DNA of 64,000 nucleotides, from assembly GCF_037038585.1 (NCBI RefSeq), contig NC_092560.1:84723549-84787548 (forward strand), given 5' to 3'. The position numbers and the translations under genes are program-made. The notes below the pieces were generated by a model. That model was not told the DNA's origin and made no database searches. It saw only the letters and a list, made by a program, of their open reading frames with translations. Source of the stretch: Patagioenas fasciata (Eukaryota; Chordata; Aves; Columbiformes; Columbidae). Of the stretch, positions 39,446-51,658 are shown piece by piece (the stretch's first letter is position 1; each line of letters begins with the position of its first letter).

Positions 39446-39726
39446 GCCCCAAGGAACGACTTTCTACTCTTAATTATGAATGAGAAGCAACGTCAGGGTC
39501 AGCGTTCCGTCCTGCACTGCCCCTCCAGAGACAGAGTTGGCACCGCAGGTCACAATAACCGAAAGAACCCAAAAGAAAACCAAGGGGAGAGGGACAGAAA
39601 TCAGACCAAAAAACCCTTATTTACAGTAAAATCTTCTTCTTAAAAAAGTTAATCAGTACTATTTTTTTACAGGAGCAAAAAAGTCTGAAACGAATGAACA
39701 AAAGCTTACCATAGTCACTAAATTTT

Positions 39727-39768
39727 TAATATATATTTATATATATATTTATATATATATATATTTGT
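39727..39768. repeat. (TA)n-rich microsatellite in the TCF4 3'UTR
   Basis: TATATTTATATATATATTTA and onwards: alternating TA with TTTA interruptions. Confidence 0.95.
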
Positions 39769-40418
39769 CATAGGTCTATAAGATCCATCTGTTCCTCCTA
39801 CCCTAAGGAATGGCTAATGTCATCGCTTCCGTTTTCATTAGGACGTTTGCTGGTTTTGTAAAGATCTGGGCAGCAAAGCTTCCCTTTGAATATCCAGTAA
39901 GTAGAAACACTAGCTGTCTAGCACACCAACAAAAGCGCTCGTTTTGCTTTCCTTCAGAAGTACACTTTTTCATTATTGCAAGTTTACAATTTTAAATTAA
40001 ATAGTTTTTTTTTCTTCTTCAGACTTACAAATTAATTATATCTTTTTTTTTTTTTTTTTCTTTCTTTTCCAAAAGAAGTTTAGGCACAAATGCATTGTCC
40101 CACAGTGTGGAGAAGATTGCCATTCAGTCTCTAGGCTGCGCACGGACAGCTCGGAACATACTGCGTTAGACATTCTGCGTGATATGTTAAAGAGAGGCGG
40201 CCCTCAAGTTGCACTTGGTTGTTCGCTCGTTTGTCTCTTTCCTCTCGCTTTTAATACTCGGGAATGCTGAAATCTCTTGCGTCTGCGATTCTTAACTACT
40301 CAGACTTGTCTTATATTACAAAAAAGGGGTTAAGGAGAAGTGTTTATGTGGGTTTAAGATAATACAGCTGTTAAGGAAGTGGTCTCTTGCTTAAATGAAG
40401 AAATGTGGCAACTTGGAC

Positions 40419-40570
40419 CTGCGGAAGAAATGAAACAAGTTCTCCTTAGTCGAGGAGCCTTGAGTGCGTGGCCCTGCACCCTCCACTCCGACACCGCCGT
40501 GGAAACGGAGGTGACCCAAACCCGTTCCTAAGGGAAACGCGCTGACCAGACTCGCCCGCCCCGAACCTGC
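40419..40570 (-). other. TCF4: Intron in the TCF4 3'UTR, just after the stop
   Basis: After the stop the complement reads AAACAGGCAGGTTCGG. About 150 bases further on, a clear acceptor CATTTCTTCCGCAG precedes GTCCAAGTTGCC, which I recognise as the start of the long TCF4 3'UTR exon (human exon 20). Human TCF4 also has a non-coding last exon. The donor is uncertain: either a GC donor CAG|GCAGGT (intron 40419-40570) or a GT donor GCAG|GTTCGG (intron 40419-40566). The exon junction would lie 6-10 nt after the stop, too close to trigger nonsense-mediated decay under the 50-55 nt rule. Confidence 0.75.
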
Positions 40571-40576
40571 CTGTTT

Positions 40577-40747
<171 letters not shown>

Positions 40748-40844
40748 TCACTTTCCGGAGCGGAACGGCACAAACGTTCAAAATCATTAATGGTCAGTGC
40801 TCTGCTCCAGTCCCGGAGGCTGCGGCCGGGCCGGTCAAGCGCTG

Positions 40845-41107
40845 GAACACCCCGTGTGCTCTGCAGACACCCCGTGTGCTCTGCAGACACCCCGTGTGCT
40901 CTGCAAACACCCCGTGTGCTCTGCAGACACCCCGTGTGCTCTGCAAACACCCCGTGTGCTCTGCAAACACCCCGTGTGCTCTGCAGACACCCCGTGTGCT
41001 CTGCAGACACCCCGTGTGCTCTGCAAACACCCCGTGTGCTCTGCAGACACCCCGTGTGCTCTGCAAACACCCCGTGTGCTCTGCAGACACCCCGTGTGCT
41101 CTGCAGA
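40845..41107. repeat. 20-bp minisatellite CTGCAGACACCCCGTGTGCT, about 13 copies, in the last coding intron
   Basis: Perfectly phased 20-bp units from 40861, differing only as CTGCAGACACC or CTGCAAACACC. The order of G/A states from 40861 is G G A G A A G G A G A G. It begins about 130 bp upstream of the last coding exon acceptor, in TCF4 orientation. The frames with repeated CRAHGV or CALQTPRVL are artefacts. Confidence 0.97.
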
Positions 41108-41342
41108 GGAGCAGCCCAGCTTAGCACTGAGTTTGGGTCTTGCTACAGAACATAAAACATGTCCAGGCCCTTCCCCAGCGCCCCAGTGCTATCGGGGAAC
41201 ACAAGCACTGGGGGTGCTCGAGGTGCCCGGCCCGCTCTGGGTGACCAGGGTCGGGCATCCCTGGCTGCGCTCCCCCCAGCCAAAAACCGTGTGAAACTCA
41301 TGAAGGATCTAAGGGATTCGCGGAAAGGAGGTTCTTGGAGAC

Positions 41343-41412
41343 ATGGTTTAGTGACAACCTTGGGTTAATGGTTGGACTCAATGACCTTGAGAGCCTCTTC
41401 CAACCAAAATGG
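41343..41412 (+). mobile_element. CR1 LINE 3'-end remnant in the last coding intron
   Basis: ATGGTTTAGTGACAACC, TTGGGTTAATGGTTGGACTC and CTTCCAACCAAAATGG match the CR1 tail. It lies antisense to TCF4. Confidence 0.88.
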
Positions 41413-41429
41413 TTGTGGGCATCCTGGGG

Positions 41430-41888
41430 TGGGTTAGAAGGAGGTGGTCAGTAGGTCAGAGAGGTTCTCCTGCCCCTCTGCTCTGGAATATTGTGTCCAG
41501 TTGTGGCCCCTCAGTTCCAGAAGGACAGGGAACTGCTGCAGAGAGTCCAGCGCAGCCACCAAGATGCTGAAGGGAGTGGAGCATCTCCCGGGTGAGGAAA
41601 GGCTGAGGGAGCTGGGGCCCTGGAGCTGGGCAAGAGGAGACTGAGGGGGGACTCATTCATGGGGATCAATATGGAAAGGGGGAGTGTCAGGAGGATGAGC
41701 CAGGCTCTTCTGGGTGACAACCAGTGACAGGACAAGGGGCAATGGGTGCGAACTGGAACACAGGAGGTTCCACTTAAATATGAGAAGAAACTTGTTTGGG
41801 GTGAGGGTGTCAGAGCCTGGCCCAGGCTGCCCAGGGAGGTTGTGGAGTCTCCTTCTCTGCAGACATTCAAACCCGCCTGGACACCTTT
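41430..41888 (+). mobile_element. CR1 LINE fragment abutting the TCF4 bHLH exon donor
   Basis: Typical CR1 order on the plus strand: TGTGTCCAGTTGTGGCCCC, CAGAAGGACAGGGAACTGC, AAAGGCTGAGGGAGCTGGGG, GACAGGACAAGGGGCAATGG, CAGAGCCTGGCCCAGGCTGC and GACATTCAAACCCGCCTGG. It then stops at about 41888, before the CR1 3' tail, and the bHLH exon begins at 41901. It is antisense to TCF4. Loss of the 3' end is unusual for CR1, which normally loses its 5' end. Confidence 0.94.
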
Positions 41889-41900
41889 GAGGACACTGAC

Positions 41901-42130
41901 CTCGGACCTGCTGCTCTAAGCTGAGGATGACGGCCACAGCCTGGTGTAAGATCAGGAGCTTGGTCTGGGGCTTGTCGCTCTTGAGGTGGAGCTGCACCAT
42001 GCGGCCCAGCTCCTTGAACGCCTCGTTGATGTCGCGGACGCGCAGGCGCTCCCGGGCGTTGTTGGCCATTCTCCTCTCCTTCTCCCGCTCGGCTTTCTGC
42101 TCCGGTGTCAGGTCTTCGTCGTCGTTATTG
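41901..42130 (-). CDS. TCF4: TCF4 bHLH-domain exon (human exon 18 equivalent)
   Basis: 230 bp encoding the DNA-binding and dimerisation domain: [17 protein letters not shown], basic region [20 protein letters not shown], helix 1 [14 protein letters not shown], loop DKPQTK, helix 2 [19 protein letters not shown]. The basic region has the E-protein signature [16 protein letters not shown], with the Glu of NARER expected to contact the CA of CANNTG. The acceptor is CTCCCAG|CAATAAC (AG at 42131-42132); the donor is GTCCGAG|GTCAGT (GT at 41899-41900). The exon starts in phase 2 and ends in phase 1, matching both neighbours. CR1 sequence ends only about 12 bp beyond the donor, on the intron side. 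In humans this exon is a hot spot for Pitt-Hopkins mutations. No residue of the domain appears altered. Confidence 0.98.
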
Positions 42131-44049
<1,919 letters not shown>

Positions 44050-44147
44050 TCAGGGCTGCGGCAACGGACACAGCCGGACAGGGAGACAGCGAGGGACAGC
44101 GAGACGGGGCGCGGGGACGTGTTTCACTAGAGGGCGCAGACGGCCTG

Positions 44148-45362
44148 TACAGCCGCACCACGCACAGCTGTACCATGCACACCGTGCACAGCCGAACCGT
44201 GCACACTGTGCACACCATGCACAACTGTACCATGCACACCATGTACACCATGCACAGCTGTACCATGCACACCGTGCACATCTGTACTGTACATGCCATG
44301 CACAGCTGTAGCATGCACGCTGTGCACAAGTTGCACAGTCATACCGTGCACACCATGTACGCCATGCACAGCTGTACCATGCACACCACACACACCTTGC
44401 ACAGTCGTACCGTGCACACCATGTACGCCAGACACAGCTGTACCATGTACACCATACATACCCTGCACAGCTGTACTGCACACACCGTGCACAGCTGTAC
44501 CATCCACACTGTGCACAGTCATACCACGCACACCGTATATGCCATGCACAGCTGTAGCATGCACACCATGCACACCTTGCACAGCCGTATCGTGCACATC
44601 ATGCACACCTTGCACAGACACACCATGCACACCGTGCACAGCCATACCATGCACAGTTGTAGCATGCACACCGTGCATGCCATCCAGAGCTGTACTGCAC
44701 ACACCATGCACAATGTGTACAGCTGTACCATGCACACTGTGCACACCCTCCCGTGCATACTGTGTACACCATGCACAGTTGTACCCTGCATACTGTGCAC
44801 ACTGTGCATGCCATGCACAGCTGTATGGCACACACCATACGCACCTTGCACAGCCGTACTGTGCACACCCTGCAGAGCTGTACCATGCACACCATGCACA
44901 ACTGTACTGTGCACACCACGCACAGCTGTACCGTGCACGCTGCGCACACTGCGCACAGCCACACTGCGTACAGTTGTACCGCATGCACCATGCACACCAT
45001 GCACAACTGTACTGCACACACTGTGCATGGCACACACAGCTGTACCATGCACACCGCACACAGCTGTACCATGTACACCGTGCACATCTGTACTGCACAC
45101 ACCCCGCACACCACGCACAGCCGTACCGTGCACACTGTGCACACCACGCACAGTTGTATAACATAAACCACGCACACCGCGCACAGCCGCACCGCACACA
45201 CCACACACAGTTGTACCACATAAGCTGCGCACACTGTACATCACACACACCGTACCTCCAGGTGTCCCACGCACACCCTACACCTGTACAGCTGCAGTGT
45301 GCACACTGTGCACACCCGCAGCGCACACACAGTACAGCCGTACCGCGCACACCGCGCACAGC
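44148..45362. repeat. 33-bp (15+18) minisatellite rich in CAGCTG E-boxes, in TCF4 intron
   Basis: Alternating modules CACAGCTGTACCATG (15 bp) and CACACCATGTACGCCATG (18 bp) with many variants. At least a dozen exact CAGCTG E-boxes are present (for example 44165-44170, 44255-44260, 44303-44308, 44369-44374), plus CAGTTG/CAACTG variants. Long alternating purine-pyrimidine runs (TGCACAC, GTGCAC) occur throughout. A 33-bp period is divisible by three, which explains frames of 250-418 aa on both strands. Confidence 0.95.
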
Positions 45363-45384
45363 GCCGGGAGGACGCGGCGCCACA

Positions 45385-48300
45385 CGCCCGGTGACAAAGC
45401 CGGCGGAGCAGCTCAGGCAGGTAAAACGTCAAACCGCCTCCCAGGGCGCCGGCGCCGAGCGCACCGAGTCCTGCCCATCTGTCTTCTATCATGTCCGCCA
45501 ACAGAGCTGACAATTATCTTAATGCCCATATGCTTAATTGTGAGCTCCTCCATTCCCCCGCTGCCGTCGGAAATCCTGCAGGAATTTCAATTTGGCATTT
45601 GGGGCGATGGGATTGGCGGCCCTGCCGGTTTCTCCCCGGCAATGCCGGCGAAGCCTCTGACAGCGGGAGCCCCCAGACGTCACCGCGTGTCACCTGCCTT
45701 TCCGAAAGACGAGAGGCCTCGTCCAAATGAGCGCTCGCTGTATTTCATTAACCACCCGGTCCCAAACTCCGCATGACGCAGCAATGAAGGGTTTATTAAA
45801 CACTTGGAAAGGCGGCGTCCCCCCCTCGCCGCGGCTCGGGGTCGCTCCTTCGTTACATTAAGGAGACCGTCGAGGAAAGCAAAGCATCCAAAGAGCAAAA
45901 CTGTAGGGACTTGCAGGAGGATTTAATATAAAAGCACCTGGAGCGGTAAGAGCAGCGCTGCTCAGAGCTGTGGGTACGGACAGACGTCCGGAGGGACGGA
46001 CAGACAGAACGTCCCTGTGCGCTCCCACCAGAGCACTGGAAATCGCTCTTTATTCTCAAAAAAGTAAGTACTGGGGCAGATTAAAAGATGGAGGGATGTT
46101 TCTAATCAGACTTACAAGATAATATAGGATAATTGTTACCAGCAAGTCGAGACCGCAGGCAGAAAGATAAAAGGGAACCCTGCCAAGGGGAACTTGAGAA
46201 AATCTTTTACTACGAGACCAAATGCAAATCACCGAAAGCAAGTGCAAAATGCAGAGACAAAAACCCTCTCTTTGCTGAGACGGTTGTGTTTGCAAACCAT
46301 GAGACGCTTTACCACGGACATACAAAGTTTTCTTCATATTTAAAACAAAGATGTCCTGACGGTTCTTCTCCTGCAGGTTCTCAAGAGATGGGGCAGGTAA
46401 CCCTATGTGACATCTCACAAGCGACTGATAACGACGATCAATTCTCTTTCACCACCCGCCCTGCGATCAGTGTTGCTTGCTGAGGTTTGCAGCTTGTTTC
46501 CTGCCAACCGGTGAATTTCATGGCCAACCCGTGGCCATCCCTACAGGAAAAAGGACCATTTCTCCCCGCTGTGACTAAGTGAGCTCATTTTCCCCCGTGT
46601 CCAGATGGGACGGTGTATTTTCCGAGACTGACTCCACTTGGGCTGCAAACATCCGTGTGTATGTGAATGTACCTACAGGAACAGACCCGAACCAACCAGG
46701 AGCAAAGACTCTGAGGGCTGACTCTGCCACCGCATCTCCCCTGCCCACGGGATGCTCCGTCCGGTGCGAATACCCAAAACCCCACTTTTACAACAAATGT
46801 GAGGCCTCAGATGTCCCCTAAAACGGGCTGGCCATTTCCCGCTCTCTTTAACCATCATTTTCGTTCCTCCTTTAAACATTTAAACGTTTCCACCCAAGCA
46901 GCCCGGCACCTTCTCAAGGGCATCACCACGCACCAAAGGTGTCTCAGAGCCACCGCCTGCCAGGGGACGCGACTTATTTCAATAAAGCCCGTCCTATGCG
47001 AGGCGTTAGCGCCTAAAATCGAGATCTGGCTGTGGGCAGCTCCCGGCATCACTGGGGACACAAAAGATGCTGCATTTTGCGCACCCCCCTCCCTCAGCAG
47101 CCATTGGAGCCACTGGTTTGTCTGTTACACAAACAACAGCTCTGCCCCGAGGCGGAGCCAAGATCCGAATCGTTCCCCCCAGCCGGGGAGTGGGGATGAG
47201 AAATAATACTTATCTTTGGAGAATCAAACTCGCTTTGAAGTTGTATTAATATTTGATTTAGCCCCATCTCTTTAAAGAGTCTCCTAGTGCAGCGCTCAGC
47301 AGATTGGAGCCAAAACCACCAACCTGACAAAGAACGCATCCTAAAACGATACGGGAGGTGTGAGCGGGCTCTGCTCTTGATGTGCAAATCTCTGCCTCGC
47401 ATTCGCGTCTCGGGCACACGAGCACGCTGGGGTGTGAAGTACAACCCGCTCCATAACCCAGCCCAAGGGAAAAGCCCACGAGAAGCCCCAGTTTGCTGGT
47501 TGGGTGGCTCTTCAAGTTAAAAAAGTAGCGGTACAGAGAAGGCTGGGATGGAAATCAGAGGATGAGAATCGTCCCACGGCACCAAAACCCGGCCAGACGG
47601 TGCCTGAACCGCACTTGCGTTAGGCTTTTATGGCATTTCAAGCTTCAGTAGCTACGTCTTGTCTTCTCTTACCTTTGCGTTTTCACTTTTCTATATGGTG
47701 ACAGGCATCGGTGCCCATGTCAGGTTTTACTGGTTACGCAAGTGTGTGCATCCCAGATTACCTGTGCTATCTGTACATTCATCAGGGACGGGAAGCCGCT
47801 TCAAGAAAATAGGTGGGAATTAATTCTTGGATACTCAGCATTTCACGACGGAGATGTTTTCCTGATAAAGAACATGATGTTGGAAGAAAACTCACAGTTT
47901 CATCCTCATCCCACAAAGTGCACTTTAAATAAAACCCCAACTACTGTGCTGTGTCTAAGCTGCTGGTTTCATCAATGGTGCTGCTGCACGTCCCAGCGGC
48001 ACCTGCCTGCCTGGATTTTGCTTGGAATTACCTCGGATTCCGTGTGTCGTGTATATGATGATGGAAACGCCATCCTCCAGAGCAAGGAAACCCCTTCCTG
48101 CCCCAGAAGTGCATCCTGAGCAGCAAGAAATGGTCCTAGAGACATTGGTCCTAGAGATAGATGGGCATCTGAAGTTTGGGCATGGGAAGGAGCTGTAAGA
48201 AGTTGGGGGTGTTGCACCCCTTTCCTTACACTTAACCCTTCTCGTGCTGAGAGGTGAATTCCATACCATTAACTGTTGAAATACAAAAGAAAACTATCAC

Positions 48301-49310
48301 CTCCAGCCTCTAAGCTCCGCTTAGGAAGAGATTATTCCTAACTCGCCGCTATCACGAGCAAACGCAACGAGCAACACGCTTGGTCCTTCTAAACCCCATG
48401 ACCTTGTGTTATCCACTTAGATAAATAAAAGCAGGCGGCGGGCGAGTTGTAAGGTGCTGCATGTTAACATGTGTTCAATATTGTCCGAATTTATAAGGCT
48501 GACAGAAAGCAGATTTGTGCAAAGCCCTTAGAAACCTCCAGCGCTATATTAAAAAGGGAACAGCGCAGGGCACGCCGACACAAACGGCCTCGCGCTGTAT
48601 GTGCGGATTATTGGTCCAAATTATTCACTCTTATTTAACTGCACCAAAGTCTTTCATCTCCACGCTATACAATAATAGTTTCCATATGACCGGTGGCTCA
48701 GCTATAAATAAGATCAAAAGGAAAAGAAAGGATTTAATAAAAATAAAGAAAAAAAAAGGAGACATTAAGAGTGGCATTAAATCAGGCAAAAAGCCAAGTT
48801 CACATTTCTTCCTACAGCAAGAAGTAGCGCAGAGTCCCGAGCAGCTCGCCAAACCTCTTATGAAAGCGCTGCTGGCGAGCCACTTGTGTGCAAACGCCGC
48901 TGAATCCGAGCCCAAAGTGGCCAAGCCGGGCTTTGCCGTTCAAAGGAGGGGGAAGATGATGCCCAAGGACAAAAAAGGCGCAAGCGCCACGTCCACGGGA
49001 GCCGCCCCCCAGCACTAATTCACCCCCACTTTCCCACCGCTGGAGATAATTAAAGGGAAACCAACCGGTCGCGACCTATTCTGGAGAAGGGGCTGCCACG
49101 GCTGGCGGAGGAAGTCACTGCAATAATCCCTGCGATTTCCTTCCAACAGAGACGATTATTCATGGAAGTATTGGCTAAATCCGGAGATAGAAAGGGTCCT
49201 AAAGTGCAGGATTAGGAAAATTAAGTCTTCTTCACCGAACGGCCGGGGAGGGAGGGGAGGAAATGATGCTGCGAGCAAGTCTGCACGCCCGGATGCTTGA
49301 TTTTGGTACC
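45385..49310 (-). other. TCF4: TCF4 large intron, unique part
   Basis: Nearly 4 kb of unique intron sequence. Short GACA/GGAC-rich runs occur at 45975-46010. Plus-strand frames at 47742-48119 (125 aa) and 48515-49018 (167 aa, Lys-rich) resemble no protein family I know. Confidence 0.6.
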
Positions 49311-49316
49311 CAGGCC

Positions 49317-50470
49317 AGAGCATCCTCATTGTCACTGCTGCCTTCATCCCGAGCATCCTCACCCTCGCTGCTGCCTTCATCCCCAGCATCCTCACCCTCA
49401 CTGCTGCCTTCACCCTGAGCATCCTCACCCTCGCTGCTGCCTCCATCCCCAGCATCCTCATCCTCGCTGCTGCCTTCATCCTGAGCATCCTCCCCCTCAC
49501 TGCTGTCTTCATCCCCAGCATCCTCACCCTCGCTGCTGCCTCCATCCCCAGCATCCTCACCCTTGCTGCTGCCTTCATCCCCAGCATCCTCCCCCTCACT
49601 GCTGCCTTCATCCCCAGCATCCTCACCCTGGCTGCTGCCTTCATCCTGAGCATCCTCACCCTCACTGCTGCCTCCATCCCCACCATCCTCACCCTCACTG
49701 CTGCCTTCATCCTGAGCATCCTCCCCCTCACTGCTGCCTTCATCCCCAGCATCCTCACCCTCACTGCTGCCTTCATCCTGAGCATCCTCACCCTCACTGC
49801 TGCCTCCATCCCCAACATCCTCACCCTCACTGCTGCCTTCATCCTGAGCATCCTCACCCTCACTGCTGCCTTCATCCCCAGCATCCTCACCCTGGCTGCT
49901 GCCTTCATCCCCAGCATCCTCACCCTGGCTGATGCCTTCATGCCGAGCATCCTCACCCTCACTGCTGCCTTCATCCCCAGCCTCCCGTCACTGCTGCCTT
50001 CATCCCCAGCATCCTCACCCTCACTGCTGCCTTCATCCCCAGCATCCTCACCCTCACTGCTGCCTTCATCCCCAGCATCCTCACCCTCACTGCTGCCTTC
50101 ATCCCCAGCATCCTCCCCCTCACTGCTGCCTTCATCCCCAGCATCCTCACCCTCACTGCTGCCTTCATCCCCAGCATCCTCACCCTCACTGCTGCCTTCA
50201 TCCTGAGCATCCTCACCCTCACTGCTGCCTCCATCCCCAGCATCCTCACCCTCGCTGCTGCCTTCATCCCGAGCATCCTCACCCTCACTGCTGCCTTCAT
50301 CCCCCGCATCCTCACCCTCACTGCTGCCTTCATCCCCAGCATCCTCATCCTCACTGCTGCCTTCATCCCCAGCATCCTCACCCTCACTGCTGCCTTCATC
50401 CCCAGCATCCTCATCCTCACTGCTGCCTTCATCCCCAGCATCCTCATCCTCACTGCTGCCTTCATCCCCG
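49317..50470. repeat. 33-bp minisatellite, about 35 copies, in TCF4 intron
   Basis: The unit reads AGCATCCTCACCCTCACTGC then TGCCTTCATCCCC. Units vary mainly at CTCACT/CTCGCT, TTCATC/TCCATC and CCCC/CTGA. All frames stay open because 33 is a multiple of three, giving repeat proteins of 195-272 aa on both strands (MLGMKAAVRVR and CCLHPQHPHPH types) that I regard as artefacts. Confidence 0.97.
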
Positions 50471-50474
50471 TCCC

Positions 50475-51655
50475 GCTTGGCTCCTCCAGTTCACCATATT
50501 GCACCAAAAAGCAGTTTAAGGAGCAGGCGGCTGTGGAGCCCAAGCCCGGGAAACCAAATACGACGGGTTTAACCACAGCCCTAATTAGCTGCTTTAGTAA
50601 TGAAAGGAGCCATTGTGCGAGGACAACGCTTTCCAGCAAAGGTGCCATTTAAATAGTGCTCCGTGGTTTTTCTCCCGGTCAAAACGAAGTTTATAGCTAT
50701 GAAATAATTTAAAAAGATGACAGTGGCTGTAATTGCGCAGCATTAGGAATGTCAACCAATTAGGCAGAAAACGGTGCTATATAAAACCTGCACCGGTGCC
50801 TGTTCTGCCAGACTTCATTCCAATAAGGTCATTCTGTCCAGTTTTTTTAAGATGTATTATACCTGCTGACTAAAAACCACAGACAAGCAAACCCAAACCA
50901 CAGATGCAGCAGCTACAACCGTGCTAAAGCTTCAGAACACAAAAGACAGCGCAACAAACCAGCAAAAGCCACACTTTGCCTTTTAAATAACGCCAAGCCG
51001 CTTGACTTTTTGTTTATGTAGGGATGACATAACCGAATTACTTCATGAGCTGCTACTTTAACTCCTAGGAGTGGAAAATTCCATACGTTCGTGTAATGTG
51101 GATGTAAAACGCAGCGATGCACGGGCCTGGGCTGTGTTGCTATGGGTCGTGTGTGAAGTGTGAGCGCTGGTCCTGGGCTTCCCAGCACTAGCTTAGAAAT
51201 AATACAGCCCAGTTTGTGGGTTATGATGATTTTAATCGATGCATTTGTGCGCTGCCACAGCATAACCGTGTTTTCTAAGAGCAGTGTGACACAACCCCCA
51301 TGTTGTGCTCGTTTCTGACTCTTTCCAGAAGTTTCTTTGTGGGTGTGGGGTGGTTTGGTCCCAGCGTTACGAGCCCACCTCGCTGTTCGTGACCGTGTTT
51401 TCGGCCCCGCAAACGCTGCTTAACGTCAACGTCAGGGATGGTCCCCGGGGGACCACGCGTGTTTGAGCAAGCTGGGTGTGCACGGGGTGGGAAAGCTGAA
51501 CCTCCCCTGCCCCGCGAGCCCCAGACCCCTGCAAAGGGCCCAGCTTTGGGGGGTGCTGGGGGTCCCGGTGCCCTCCAGCCCGCGAGGGCTTTTCACCCTG
51601 AGCTGGGATTTCAGAGACAGCCTCATTGTGAGACTTTCCTGATGGGACTGTGACT
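50475..51655 (-). other. TCF4: TCF4 large intron, unique part
   Basis: About 1.2 kb of unique sequence, AT-rich at 50580-50960, between two minisatellites. No exon recognised. Confidence 0.65.
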
Positions 51656-51658
51656 GAG

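Larger units (their letters stand above)
34915..40418 (-). other. TCF4: TCF4 3'UTR exon (human exon 20 equivalent), with insert
   Basis: Starting at 40418 the complement reads GTCCAAGTTGCCACATTT and goes on through CAACAGCTGTATTATC-like and AAACCCACATAAACACTTCTC-like stretches that I remember from the human TCF4 3'UTR. From 38.4 to 40.4 kb the sequence is AT-rich and UTR-like, with candidate Pumilio sites (TGTAAATA on the complement of 38261-38268 and 39618-39625) and a TA-rich microsatellite. A second UTR-like AT-rich block covers 34.9-36.3 kb and ends at a good AATAAA. Between them, about 36.3-37.9 kb is GC-rich and mainly minisatellite. Candidate internal poly(A) signals are at 39287-39292, 38652-38657 and 35477-35482. 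The start is firm; that the transcript extends through the minisatellite to 34.9 kb is inference. Confidence 0.65.

Noticed and set aside
40845-41107. CRISPR-like regular array of 20-bp repeats
   Set aside because: There are no unique spacers, since units are directly contiguous, and the context is a vertebrate intron. The same reasoning removes every other array in the window.
44127-45510. Frames of 328-418 aa on both strands
   Set aside because: They are products of the 33-bp intronic minisatellite; open frames on both strands at once indicate repeat periodicity divisible by three, not coding.
48515-49018. 167-aa Lys-rich frame (NKIKRKRKDLIKIKKKKGD)
   Set aside because: Lys-rich because of an A-rich stretch; no recognised family, on the opposite strand within a TCF4 intron, and no splice context.
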